Positions 62,301 through 63,288 of a stretch of DNA of 64,000 nt are shown here, piece by piece. The DNA comes from Pardosa pseudoannulata (Eukaryota; Arthropoda; Arachnida; Araneae; Lycosidae). Location: NCBI GenBank assembly GCA_032207245.1, contig CM063507.1:96480262-96544261 (forward strand), read 5' to 3'. The notes beneath the pieces were generated by a model. It saw nothing but the letters and a program-made list of their open reading frames with translations, was not told the DNA's origin and did not search any database. Within the stretch, counting starts at the first letter, position 1, and each line of letters begins with the position of its first letter. A program made the position numbers and the translations under genes.

Positions 62301-63288
62301 ACACAGAAGTGTAGGGTTATCGAGCGAGGAGAATTTGGAAGACTACTACACTCAAGAGCCAAAACATTATTACCACCTGCCAATAGCAAGTTGGCCCACC
62401 TTTGGCACGAAATACAGCTTCAACCTGCCTTGGCATGGATGCCATAAGTCCTTGGTAGATGGTCGGAGACAGATTGTACCAGATGTTTAAGCAACAGTTA
62501 CACAAATCTGAGATATTGCAAACTGGTGGTCTTTGAACTCTGAGTTGCTGTCCCATGACATCCCAAATTTATTCTATTAGATTGAGATCTGGTAGTGTCC
62601 AACAGTGTCTGCTGAACAGTGTGCTCCAAGCCTTTCAGCCATTACAATCTGCTCTCTATTAAAATCGCTTAGATCTGCAACCTTTCCCATCACACACAGA
62701 AGTGAAAGAATGATTTTTCAGACTCTCCAGCAGTTAAATATCATTTCCACTTGAACACGTGCCTTAATGATCTACATCATCTAACATCATCCATCTAACA
62801 TCATCCAGGCAAGTACATTGCAAAATGTAGGGGTGGTCATAATGTTTTGGCTCTTGAGTGTAGATGCTTAGTGGACTTCTTGATGCCGAACTTAGACAGG
62901 GTGGCACAAACCATGCAGTTCGAGAAGAAGAGCAAAAAAAAGCTCTATTGTGACAAACATCAATTGGTTTTGTGATCTACATTAAGCAGAGATTTCTCTT
63001 AATCACACTGGCTTTTTCACATTTTTCTATTATATATTAAAAAAATAGCAGACTTTATTGTGTCTAATAAAATGCTATTTTATTGATAAAATTATTTTAT
63101 AATTTGAATCAAATGAAATACATTATTTAGCCTACCACATCTCCCACCGGCAGATGAGTCTTCATCTGATCCATCCCCACAGTCATTATCGCCATCACAT
63201 AAATATCGTTCATCAATACAACGCAAGTTTTTAACACATTCAAACTCTCCATCTAAACAACGAGTTGGTTCGGTATAATTAACAGCAC
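497..63288 (-). CDS. LRP1: LRP1-like endocytic receptor, central part (25 intact exons; partial at both ends)
   Basis: Overall gene span. Exons in transcription order: 63136-63288, 60330-60458, 55232-55357, 53325-53561, 50887-51015, 46743-46862, 45258-45386, 42909-43025, 40080-40205, 37530-37730, 35532-35736, 34056-34226, 32945-33092, 29928-30024, 26092-26223, 21389-21489, 21146-21272, 19013-19187, 16584-16711, 14565-14864, then a damaged interval, then 5888-6019, 5276-5405, 3356-3429, 2401-2605, 497-606. All have AG/GT borders and matching phases. Domain order is 8 LA, 2 EGF, propeller, EGF, propeller, (relic EGF), propeller. This equals LRP1 cluster II plus the following propellers. LRP1 is a type I membrane receptor that internalises many ligands through clathrin-coated pits. 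The N-terminal cluster, later clusters, transmembrane helix and NPxY tail are outside the window. The LRP1 assignment rests on remembered family sequence, not on a search. Confidence 0.9.
607..2400. other. Intron with poly-T/GATTTAAATCA repeat and (AT)n
   Basis: AT-rich, no coding signal seen. A degenerate ATTTAAATCA repeat with long T-runs covers about 606-690, followed by a CCAACCCTG end. A pure (AT)n tract lies at about 1959-1990. A stretch at about 2023-2058 (AGATGTTATAACAATCC) has relatives near 3310 and 38694. Confidence 0.6.
2401..2605 (-). CDS. LRP1: LRP1 exon: third propeller, blades 4-5
   Basis: A 205-nt exon, phase 1 in and 2 out. It reads [38 protein letters not shown], then [14 protein letters not shown]. 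Two full YWTD motifs are present. The acceptor AG (TATATATATGTATAAG) has an unusually poor pyrimidine tract. The phase and the homologous upstream residues FLNSS support this start. The donor is AT|GTAAGT. Confidence 0.9.
3356..3429 (-). CDS. LRP1: LRP1 exon: third propeller, short blade 3-4 exon
   Basis: A 74-nt exon (phase 2 in, 1 out) found by looking for the expected FWTEW..PRIE block: [20 protein letters not shown], then SQRR. Spliced to the next exon it gives a continuous 21-residue stretch with no gap against the family (LDGSQRR joined to YFLNSS). The YWTD motif is eroded to FWCVW. The donor T|GTGCCC is far from consensus, but it is the only frame-compatible GT before stops. The acceptor is TTTAATTTAG. 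A 47-bp direct repeat brackets the exon at 2772 and 3561. Confidence 0.8.
3430..5275. other. Intron, no recognisable gene
   Basis: Very AT-rich. It carries the right-hand copy of a 47-bp direct repeat (3561-3607) and a segment near 4093 (TTTTTTTCATTTTTATG) repeated at about 2938. The short open frames here show no family features. Confidence 0.5.
5276..5405 (-). CDS. LRP1: LRP1 exon: third propeller, blade 2-3
   Basis: A 130-nt exon, phase 1 in and 2 out: [20 protein letters not shown], then [22 protein letters not shown]. The IEVA.LNGS.RYVV.S stretch matches LRP1 closely. The donor is GG|GTGAGT. Confidence 0.92.
5888..6019 (-). CDS. LRP1: LRP1 exon: third propeller, blade 1-2
   Basis: A 132-nt 1-1 exon: [20 protein letters not shown], then [21 protein letters not shown]. 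It has a clean YWTD and the VEG.A.DW.AG-type turn of LRP propellers. The acceptor is TTTTAAATGCAG and the donor G|GTAAAA. Its incoming phase 1 equals the outgoing phase of the exon at 14565, so a direct splice that bypasses the two relic exons stays in frame. Confidence 0.9.
7151..7328 (-). mobile_element. tRNA-derived SINE with 15-bp target duplication
   Basis: Read on the minus strand, the head is tRNA-like. It has an A-box region (TGGCCGATTGGTTAGGGTGC) and a near-perfect B-box (GGTTCGAATCC). A family-specific body and an AAACC-rich tail follow. It is flanked by a 15-bp direct repeat, AACACTTAGGGTTTA, at 7136-7150 and 7329-7343, the mark of LINE-mediated insertion. It is not a working tRNA gene, because it lacks a cloverleaf 3' half and terminator. 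Related copies occur at 13.9, 15.1, 28.7 and 30.6 kb. Confidence 0.85.
7870..7995. repeat. Imperfect tandem repeats of TTTTGGAGCA
   Basis: About 125 bp with at least five units around TTTTGGAGCA and AATTGGAGCA. The same vocabulary, drifting to TTTTGGCGCA, recurs at 11530-11610 next to an element end. Confidence 0.6.
8270..9750. repeat. Old local direct duplication in intron
   Basis: About 330 bp at 8270-8600 resembles 9420-9750 in the same order and orientation (shared cores AAAAACAAGTGCCTAA versus AAAAACAAGTACCTAA, and ATATAAACAAGTACTCAAG). It is diverged, so the duplication is old. No gene seen. Confidence 0.5.
10110..10270 (-). mobile_element. Diverged tRNA-derived SINE
   Basis: On the minus strand a tRNA-like head has a perfect B-box (GGTTCGAATCC) and an AGTCAGCCCTACAGCTGAAT start. 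The body shares CGAACA/GATTCTGAACGGCTGCGAAC-type sequence with the other SINEs but is a distinct subfamily. Confidence 0.55.
10400..11627. mobile_element. Degraded DNA-transposon region with CAGGGATGGAACAG end
   Basis: This segment is less AT-rich than its surroundings. Its right edge reads, on the minus strand, CAGGGATGGAACAGCTGCTC followed by TTGCGCC/TGCGCCA repeats, a hAT-like CAGGG terminus. A related terminus (CAGTGATGGAACAGC) starts at 19976 on the plus strand. Plus-strand open frames here have no recognisable domains. The left boundary is not resolved. Confidence 0.4.
12370..12483 (-). pseudogene. LRP1: Disabled exon: opening of the third propeller (stop and frame mismatch)
   Basis: After a strong pyrimidine-rich acceptor (TTTTTTTATAG) one frame reads [18 protein letters not shown], then TAA, then [13 protein letters not shown] and LDFFK. 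FLLYS...I.L.LD followed by a hydrophobic-DF strand is the standard propeller opening that should follow the EGF. Compared with that pattern about two residues are missing, and a stop follows the LDK. The frame is also off by one from the phase delivered by the EGF exon. One extra A in the five-A run near the start would reconcile it. No good donor is seen; AA|GTTTGA is the nearest. This is a relic, or an exon with several local errors. Confidence 0.65.
12564..12674 (-). pseudogene. LRP1: Disabled EGF exon of LRP1 (in-frame TAA)
   Basis: A 111-nt, 1-1 phase exon with a good acceptor (TTTATTTCAG) and a strong donor (G|GTAAGT). In the frame set by the preceding exon it reads [17 protein letters not shown], then a TAA stop, then [18 protein letters not shown]. 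The six EGF cysteines are present, and the position between propellers is exactly where an EGF is expected. One residue is missing between the second and third cysteines compared with the usual NGxCxxLCL spacing. The stop lies between cysteines 3 and 4. Either the exon is decayed and skipped, or the base string is wrong here. Exon identity is firm; the cause of the stop is not. Confidence 0.8.
12990..13600 (+). mobile_element. Helitron fragment related to the 45.5-kb element
   Basis: Sequence around 13023-13160 and 13549-13590 (GCATCCATATTGGATTTTTG, CAGCGTTTAATGCTATTATT, CTTATTCTATAC) matches the reverse complement of the Helitron at 45476-46668. Neither terminus is clear, so this is a fragment. 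Confidence 0.55.
13897..14045 (-). mobile_element. tRNA-derived SINE, 12-bp target duplication
   Basis: Same family as the copy at 7151 with a degenerate B-box region. It is flanked by AGATATTCATTA at 13885-13896 and 14046-14057. Confidence 0.8.
14565..14864 (-). CDS. LRP1: LRP1 exon: second propeller, blades 4-6 (largest exon)
   Basis: A 300-nt exon of about 99 codons, phase 1 in and out. It reads [26 protein letters not shown], a cysteine-bearing blade ([12 protein letters not shown]) and the closing [10 protein letters not shown]. The YWIDSGN and MKVYD-type ending match the end of this propeller in LRP1. The next exon should be an EGF in phase 1. The one found at 12.6 kb has that phase but carries a stop. 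Confidence 0.9.
15076..15253 (-). mobile_element. Old tRNA-derived SINE
   Basis: Diverged copy of the same family: GGTTTGGTTTGG tail, GGGACCTACTGCTTAA body, and a B-box remnant (GGGTTCAAATCCCAC) on the minus strand. Confidence 0.65.
15422..16453. mobile_element. Candidate piggyBac-like element remnant (TTAA target)
   Basis: The left end starts CCCTTTTGCTACGGG directly after TTAA (15418-15421). The right end is followed by TTAA (16454-16457), and its complement (TCCTCGCTACTGTC) partly matches the left end. Internally the minus strand has a short acidic stretch ([10 protein letters not shown]) of the kind found near the N terminus of piggyBac transposases, with stops nearby. The coding part is dead. 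Confidence 0.5.
16584..16711 (-). CDS. LRP1: LRP1 exon: second propeller, blade 3-4
   Basis: A 128-nt exon, phase 2 in and 1 out. It contains [20 protein letters not shown] and [10 protein letters not shown]. The loop after FWSD is longer than the family norm. The acceptor is TTCTGTTGCAG and the donor A|GTATGT. Confidence 0.88.
17986..18773 (+). mobile_element. CAGGG-ended 0.79-kb transposon, copy 1
   Basis: It begins CAGGGTATCTGCC and ends with the imperfect inverse (GCACAGAAACCATG). It is flanked by a perfect 6-bp duplication TAGATA (17980-17985 and 18774-18779). The interior has repeated CCATGACTTT motifs near both ends and no open frame. It is non-autonomous. Three more copies in this gene share orientation and length. 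Confidence 0.88.
19013..19187 (-). CDS. LRP1: LRP1 exon: second propeller, blade 2-3
   Basis: A 175-nt exon, phase 1 in and 2 out: [20 protein letters not shown], then [15 protein letters not shown] and [12 protein letters not shown]. The YWTD site is degenerate (MFVTS; LFWTS in the vertebrate protein as I remember it). The NLDG and LAIDP turns are preserved. An open frame on the opposite strand here is a shadow. Confidence 0.88.
19976..20030 (+). mobile_element. Terminus of a hAT-like element
   Basis: CAGTGATGGAACAGC corresponds to the end of the 10.4-11.6 kb element (CAGGGATGGAACAGC). The rest of the element is not delimited. Confidence 0.35.
21146..21272 (-). CDS. LRP1: LRP1 exon: second propeller, blade 1-2
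   Basis: A 127-nt exon, phase 0 in and 1 out. It reads [27 protein letters not shown], then [15 protein letters not shown] is the YWTD motif. It aligns with the VYWSDVRTQAIKRA region of LRP1. The acceptor is TTGTTTTAG and the donor G|GTTAAT (weaker than consensus). Confidence 0.9.
21389..21489 (-). CDS. LRP1: LRP1 exon: second propeller, opening strand
   Basis: A 101-nt exon, phase 1 in and 0 out: [16 protein letters not shown], then [14 protein letters not shown]. The LLFARQxEIRGV and PYYN motifs match the opening of the propeller that follows the first one in LRP1. The donor is AAA|GTATGT, and only a 116-nt intron separates it from the next exon, the shortest intron in the window. Confidence 0.9.
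21739..23970 (+). repeat. 1,116-bp tandem duplication (two near-identical units)
   Basis: Units 21739-22854 and 22855-23970 lie head-to-tail. The only difference I found is A at 22302 versus G at 23418. Inside each unit an older, diverged direct repeat of about 125 bp is visible (TTGCCATGTTCTATCAAATT near 22000 and TCACCATGTTCTATCATATT near 22760). There is no open frame. Either a very recent duplication or an assembly artefact. Confidence 0.92.
23971..24302 (+). mobile_element. Helitron 3' end
   Basis: A GC-rich hairpin CCCAGACCGAAGGCTGGG (24271-24288) is followed after 10 nt by CTAG and a T (24299-24303), the standard Helitron 3' terminus (hairpin then CTRR|T). The 5' end is not identified. 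The tandem repeat to its left may belong to the same element. Confidence 0.6.
24930..25610. repeat. Interspersed repeat shared with 62.2 kb
   Basis: GAGCAGATCACAAG...TGGGCCACCCCAC at about 25020 and AATTTGGAAGACTA at about 25593 both recur, in order and orientation, at 62215-62345. An AT/poly-A tract lies at 25190-25265. Family unknown. The following 25640-26060 is also comparatively GC-rich without a recognisable domain. Confidence 0.5.
26092..26223 (-). CDS. LRP1: LRP1 exon: EGF-like module between the first two propellers
   Basis: A 44-codon 1-1 exon: [20 protein letters not shown], then [16 protein letters not shown]. It has six cysteines and the classic NGGCSHLCL motif; CPHLM is LRP1-like. 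The acceptor is TCTTTAAAG and the donor A|GTAAGT. Its intact form contrasts with the broken EGF at the same place after the next propeller (12.6 kb). Confidence 0.94.
26949..26984. repeat. (AT)n microsatellite
   Basis: Pure TA dinucleotide run next to the candidate LTR that follows. Confidence 0.9.
26987..27470 (+). mobile_element. Candidate solo LTR
   Basis: About 480 bp starting TGTGACGTT and ending GGACAGCA. It has an internal TATA-like CTATTTAAAC (about 27090), a donor-like GGAAGGTAAGG (about 27318) and a polyadenylation signal AATAAA (about 27411) near the 3' end. This order is LTR-like. The ends abut (AT)n tracts, so a target duplication cannot be judged. No internal retroelement genes. 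Confidence 0.35.
27478..27508. repeat. (AT)n microsatellite
   Basis: Pure TA run at the right edge of the candidate LTR. Confidence 0.9.
28030..28690 (+). repeat. 0.65-kb interspersed repeat, copy 1
   Basis: Shared in order and orientation with 36205-36805. Landmarks are AATATCAATAT, AAGCCCTA, TGTAATGATCAGCAATAAT, TTTTGATCGGATGAAATAAA, TACGTTCGGCCATGACGA and AATAATAGGGGCAATTTCAA. Open frames are short and differ between copies, so this is non-coding now. Superfamily unknown. Confidence 0.7.
28736..28912 (-). mobile_element. tRNA-derived SINE
   Basis: Diverged copy of the 7151 family: GGTCTACTGTTTTGCAACAC, GGTTGTGAATATCCAT, and GTGGGTTTGAATCTCAC as B-box remnant on the minus strand. Confidence 0.65.
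29585..29865. repeat. (TG)n/(TA)n low-complexity tract
   Basis: About 280 bp of alternating TG and TA dinucleotides with a pure TA run at 29605-29646. A plus-strand open frame here is an artefact of the repeat. Confidence 0.9.
29928..30024 (-). CDS. LRP1: LRP1 exon: closing strand of the first propeller
   Basis: A 97-nt exon, phase 0 in and 1 out: [14 protein letters not shown], then [17 protein letters not shown]. The QPFD..VYHP.RQP motif closes the six-bladed ring in LRP1-type propellers and is directly followed by an EGF. An (AT)n/(TG)n tract lies about 70 bp downstream of the donor. Confidence 0.94.
30225..30571 (-). mobile_element. Second-type tRNA-derived SINE
   Basis: On the minus strand it begins with a tRNA-like TAGCTCAGTAAGCAGGTCAA and a degenerate B-box (GATTATGAGATCAAGGC). 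A non-tRNA body and a GTT-repeat tail follow (30222-30234, complement). It is followed head-to-head by another SINE. A short tRNA-like piece of the same kind lies at about 38865-38945. Confidence 0.5.
30572..30742 (+). mobile_element. tRNA-derived SINE, plus strand
   Basis: GCCGAACGATAGCCGAATGG head with GGTTAGGGTGCTGGCC, B-box variant GAGTTCAAATCC, body GGCATGGATGTTCGTAGCC and an A-rich tail. It is the only well-preserved copy of this family on the plus strand. Confidence 0.8.
31287..31873. repeat. 31-bp direct repeat pair in intron
   Basis: TTTGCTTCTATTCCAAGAAG and its continuation occur identically at 31287-31317 and 31843-31873, each just right of an AT-rich palindromic tract (for example 31220-31275). 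Confidence 0.8.
32510..32602 (-). mobile_element. Helitron 5'-end fragment
   Basis: On the minus strand it starts TCCCCTATATAATAATATAA, the same 5' end as the complete element at 45476-46668, and continues with related sequence (GGATGAGGCATCC, AGCAAAATTCAAAG). No 3' terminus is seen. Confidence 0.5.
32945..33092 (-). CDS. LRP1: LRP1 exon: first propeller, blade 5-6
   Basis: A 148-nt exon, phase 2 in and 0 out. It reads [18 protein letters not shown], then [19 protein letters not shown] and RTNSVSR. The acceptor is CCTTTCAG and the donor AGG|GTAAGA. The [13 protein letters not shown] block matches the sixth-blade region of LRP1. Confidence 0.94.
33093..35531. other. Introns around the 34-kb exon, no other genes
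   Basis: AT-rich intronic sequence on both sides of the exon at 34056-34226. Only a short direct repeat stands out (TATTTAGTTGAGTAAGAG near 34325 and 34651). Confidence 0.5.
34056..34226 (-). CDS. LRP1: LRP1 exon: first propeller, blades 3-5
   Basis: A 171-nt exon, phase 2 in and out. It starts [20 protein letters not shown] and includes WPNGLTLDY and VYWIDAR. Two YWTD-type repeats (FWTD, YWID) are present. The [13 protein letters not shown] segment is the usual outer-strand motif of LRP propellers. A short ATG at the exon start is internal, not a translation start. Confidence 0.95.
35532..35736 (-). CDS. LRP1: LRP1 exon: first propeller, blades 2-3
   Basis: A 205-nt exon, phase 1 in and 2 out. 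Key stretches are [19 protein letters not shown] and [15 protein letters not shown], followed by [12 protein letters not shown]. The [14 protein letters not shown] block and ALDP turn are strongly LRP1-like. YWVE replaces YWTD in this blade, as I recall for the vertebrate protein too. The donor is GG|GTAAAA. Confidence 0.95.
35834..35912. repeat. Long pure (AT)n microsatellite
   Basis: About 79 bp of uninterrupted AT, the longest pure tract in the window, immediately left of the region holding the second 0.65-kb repeat copy. Confidence 0.95.
36205..36805 (+). repeat. 0.65-kb interspersed repeat, copy 2
   Basis: Partner of 28030-28690, same orientation, recognisable throughout. Open frames on both strands here are not conserved in the other copy. 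Confidence 0.7.
37530..37730 (-). CDS. LRP1: LRP1 exon: first propeller, opening blades
   Basis: A 67-codon 1-1 exon starting [19 protein letters not shown]. It contains [13 protein letters not shown], one of the most LRP1-specific stretches in the window. This is the start of the six-bladed YWTD propeller that follows cluster II. Such propellers pack against the LA modules at endosomal pH and displace ligand (known for LDLR; inferred here). Confidence 0.95.
38036..38300. repeat. MITE-like sequence and GATTTAAATCA palindromes
   Basis: ATATTTCCATGTATAAGCCA and the following 150 bp resemble 52560-52730 (CATTTCCATGTGTAAGTCA). From 38198 to 38290 there are five or so GATTTAAATCA-type palindromic units with T-runs, also seen near 606-690 and 61375-61460. 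Confidence 0.5.
38960..39746 (+). mobile_element. CAGGG-ended 0.79-kb transposon, copy 2
   Basis: Same family as 17986-18773. 6-bp duplication TCATTA at 38954-38959 and 39747-39752. 787 bp, no coding capacity. Confidence 0.9.
40080..40205 (-). CDS. LRP1: LRP1 exon: EGF-like module 2
   Basis: A 42-codon 1-1 exon. It reads [20 protein letters not shown], then [16 protein letters not shown]. The CSQxC and SGYVLEPD stretches match the second EGF before LRP1 propellers. All six cysteines are present. The acceptor is ACTATCTAG and the donor G|GTAAAT. The spliced product leads straight into the first propeller ([13 protein letters not shown]). Confidence 0.92.
40293..41080 (+). mobile_element. CAGGG-ended transposon, second family, copy 1
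   Basis: Starts CAGGGATCCCACTCTTTTTC and ends GACTGTGGGAACCCTG, giving inverted ends CAGGGxTCCCAC. Flanked by a 5-bp duplication GTATT (40288-40292 and 41081-41085). Near both ends AAGGACTTT/TTAAGGAC motifs repeat. Non-coding. Not the same family as the 6-bp group. Confidence 0.8.
41228..42796. mobile_element. Possible composite DNA element with CAAGGG/CCTTG ends
   Basis: CAAGGGTTCCCAC at the left and GTGGGAACCTTG at the right are complementary ends resembling the second CAGGG family. No target duplication is visible, so the pairing is uncertain. A smaller element is nested inside (42056-42655). Confidence 0.35.
42056..42655. mobile_element. 600-bp MITE with CAGGCTTGCAA inverted ends
   Basis: Perfect 11-bp terminal inverted repeats CAGGCTTGCAA / TTGCAAGCCTG. 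Flanks CAATAT and GAATAT may be a 6-bp target duplication with one mismatch. The interior repeats AAGTGAC motifs and has no gene. Confidence 0.7.
42909..43025 (-). CDS. LRP1: LRP1 exon: EGF-like module 1 after the LA cluster
   Basis: A 39-codon 1-1 exon with six EGF cysteines: [17 protein letters not shown]. The core is [20 protein letters not shown], the usual hydrophobic-C-x-C-P-x-G turn of LDLR-family EGF repeats. It lacks the NNGGC motif of many such modules. In LRP1 the two EGFs between an LA cluster and a propeller form a rigid linker and take part in pH-dependent ligand release. Confidence 0.88.
43026..45257. other. Intron, unclassified
   Basis: The part from 43.9 to 44.8 kb is less AT-rich and has short open frames on both strands without recognisable motifs. 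GCACGTATAATCCGTGAACT near 44064 and GCACATATAGTCTATGGATT near 44875 are similar to each other, so an old repeat is likely. Confidence 0.35.
45258..45386 (-). CDS. LRP1: LRP1 exon: LDL-receptor class A repeat 8 (last of cluster)
   Basis: A 43-codon 1-1 exon: [33 protein letters not shown]. The PSHxC start and the SDEGxxC ending resemble the last LA repeat of LRP1 cluster II as I recall it. This also fixes the register of the cluster, because the next exon is the first EGF. The donor is G|GTGAGT. Confidence 0.92.
46264..46360 (-). repeat. tRNA-like relic inside the Helitron
   Basis: On the minus strand CCTAGCACGTTTGGTAGAGG resembles an A-box arm and GACGGTTCTGTCCCCGATGC a B-box arm, with spacing like a tRNA. 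The acceptor stems do not pair convincingly, so it is not called as a gene. Confidence 0.35.
46438..46492. repeat. Perfect 24-bp hairpin
   Basis: CCTCTTATTCTATACTAAAT plus four bases (46438-46461) pairs perfectly with 46469-46492 around a 7-nt loop. Confidence 0.9.
46743..46862 (-). CDS. LRP1: LRP1 exon: LDL-receptor class A repeat 7
   Basis: A 40-codon 1-1 exon encoding [32 protein letters not shown]. The six cysteines and the SDE motif are intact, and phenylalanine takes the aromatic ligand-contact position. The donor G|GTAAAG lies about 75 bp from the 5' end of a Helitron in the next intron. Confidence 0.9.
47513..48307 (+). mobile_element. CAGGG-ended 0.79-kb transposon, copy 3
   Basis: 795 bp, same family. 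6-bp duplication TATATA at 47507-47512 and 48308-48313. Confidence 0.88.
49620..50740 (-). mobile_element. Tigger/pogo element with degraded transposase
   Basis: The ends CAGTTGAACATGTTTATAAC and (complement) CAGTCTAACTTGTTTATAAC form inverted repeats flanked by TA on both sides, as in the pogo/Tigger branch of Tc1/mariner. On the minus strand a DDE-domain stretch [20 protein letters not shown] (about 50450-50390) is followed, after frame breaks, by an open segment at 49858-50283 that begins [16 protein letters not shown] and is acidic thereafter. At 1.1 kb it is far shorter than an autonomous copy, and the N-terminal part is missing. Non-functional. Confidence 0.8.
50887..51015 (-). CDS. LRP1: LRP1 exon: LDL-receptor class A repeat 6
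   Basis: A 43-codon 1-1 exon. After a basic lead-in (KPRRKYLC) the module reads [17 protein letters not shown], then [16 protein letters not shown]. All six cysteines and the SDE signature are present. The first calcium loop has lost its second acidic residue (DMKWD rather than DGDND), so the site is less acidic than in repeat 1. The donor is a perfect A|GTAAGT. Confidence 0.92.
51016..53324. other. Intron with one MITE-like segment
   Basis: Mostly featureless AT-rich sequence. 52556-52730 resembles 38036-38200 and contains a (G)9 run at 52599. No exon of the LA type was found on the minus strand. Confidence 0.5.
53325..53561 (-). CDS. LRP1: LRP1 exon: LDL-receptor class A repeats 4 and 5
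   Basis: A 79-codon 1-1 exon carrying two LA modules without an intervening intron, unlike its one-repeat neighbours. Repeat 4 is standard ([28 protein letters not shown]). Repeat 5 ([30 protein letters not shown]) has asparagine for the first calcium-site aspartate and threonine in place of the serine of SDE. Calcium and ligand binding by repeat 5 may therefore be weaker (inference). The acceptor is TAATTTAG and the donor G|GTAAGT. Confidence 0.93.
53562..55231. other. Intron, unclassified
   Basis: 54.1-54.85 kb is less AT-rich than the rest but shows no inverted ends or recognisable protein. The remainder is AT-rich intron. Confidence 0.4.
55232..55357 (-). CDS. LRP1: LRP1 exon: LDL-receptor class A repeat 3
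   Basis: A 42-codon 1-1 exon. The module runs [16 protein letters not shown], then SWTC with the ligand-contact tryptophan, then a calcium motif with two extra acidic-side residues ([14 protein letters not shown]). The spacing CGDNDDSDE is two residues longer than the usual CxDxSDE. All six cysteines are present. The donor is G|GTAATT. Confidence 0.9.
55576..56357 (+). mobile_element. CAGGG-ended 0.79-kb transposon, copy 4
   Basis: 782 bp, same family. 6-bp duplication CATAAA at 55570-55575 and 56358-56363. Confidence 0.9.
57170..57890 (-). mobile_element. PIF/Harbinger-like transposase remnant
   Basis: On the minus strand an N-terminal piece starts at an ATG near 57804 ([19 protein letters not shown]). 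After one frame break it continues as 57423-57713, including [20 protein letters not shown] and [13 protein letters not shown]. The RYRF/Y-F-N-K...L..RYFATGSF pattern is typical of the start of Harbinger transposases. The DDE core is absent. The flanks hold inverted GATCAGGGAATC / GATTCCCTGATC copies (57181 and 57253). Ends are approximate. Confidence 0.65.
58977..60087 (+). mobile_element. CAGGG-ended transposon, second family, copy 2
   Basis: CAAGGTTCCCACTC start and ATGGGAACCCTG end, with 5-bp duplication CATTC (58972-58976 and 60088-60092). It is longer than copy 1 (1,111 versus 788 bp) because of extra sequence between about 59550 and 59950 and an (AT)n run at 59314-59352. Confidence 0.8.
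60330..60458 (-). CDS. LRP1: LRP1 exon: LDL-receptor class A repeat 2
   Basis: A 43-codon symmetric (1-1) exon encoding one LA repeat that begins [16 protein letters not shown]. It has the tryptophan before cysteine 4 (HWKC) and the calcium motif [13 protein letters not shown]. All six cysteines are present. The acceptor is TTTTAACTAG and the donor A|GTAAGG. As in LDLR-family genes generally, one repeat equals one phase-1 exon, which permits repeat gain or loss without a frame shift. Confidence 0.92.
60506..61081 (+). mobile_element. Short Tigger/pogo element with transposase C-terminal remnant
   Basis: Inverted ends CAGTAGAACCTCTTTTTAAC and (complement) CAGTAGAACCCCGGTATAAT are flanked by TA. 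A plus-strand open frame of about 78 codons (60683-60919) ends [14 protein letters not shown], the usual Tigger transposase tail, preceded by an acidic, leucine-rich helix region ([10 protein letters not shown]). The DNA-binding and catalytic parts are deleted. Confidence 0.8.
61790..62095 (+). mobile_element. Two old tRNA-derived SINE copies in tandem
   Basis: 61790-61935 and 61940-62095 both carry the family body (GTTCAGAATTAGCTTT / GTTCTGAATCAGCTTTTAG) and end AAAATGTAGACTAC / AAAAGTAGACTAC. The tRNA heads are strongly diverged. Confidence 0.5.
62155..62345. repeat. Interspersed repeat shared with 25.0 kb
   Basis: GGCAGATCACAAGAACTGGG and GAATTTGGAAGACTAC match the 24930-25610 repeat in order. 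It is interrupted at its right end by the Tc1-like insertion. Confidence 0.5.
62349..62860 (-). mobile_element. Tc1-like element, internally deleted
   Basis: Inverted ends CACTCAAGAGCCAAAACATT and its complement lie at both ends, with TA flanks (62347-62348 and 62861-62862). On the minus strand a short frame near the left end reads [20 protein letters not shown], then GPTCYW. This is the C-terminal end of a Tc1-family transposase (SMPRR...GGPTxY). Only about 512 bp remain, so it is non-autonomous. Confidence 0.8.
63136..63288 (-). CDS. LRP1: LRP1 exon: LDL-receptor class A repeat 1 of cluster
   Basis: A 51-codon exon, phase 1 in and 1 out. It reads as one LA module with six cysteines ([17 protein letters not shown]). 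The calcium-binding acidic cluster [13 protein letters not shown] is intact. A tyrosine sits just before the fourth cysteine, where LA modules usually have an aromatic residue that contacts ligand lysines. The acceptor follows a pyrimidine tract ending TTCTCAG; the donor is G|GTAGGC. It is the most upstream exon in the window. The previous exon must end in phase 1 and lies beyond 64 kb. Confidence 0.9.

Noticed and set aside
497..63288. LRP4 as the gene identity
   Set aside because: Eight LA repeats plus two EGFs also fits LRP4, but the first-propeller sequence ([27 protein letters not shown]) and the CPHLM EGF are LRP1-like as I recall the families. LRP1 cluster II also has eight LA repeats.
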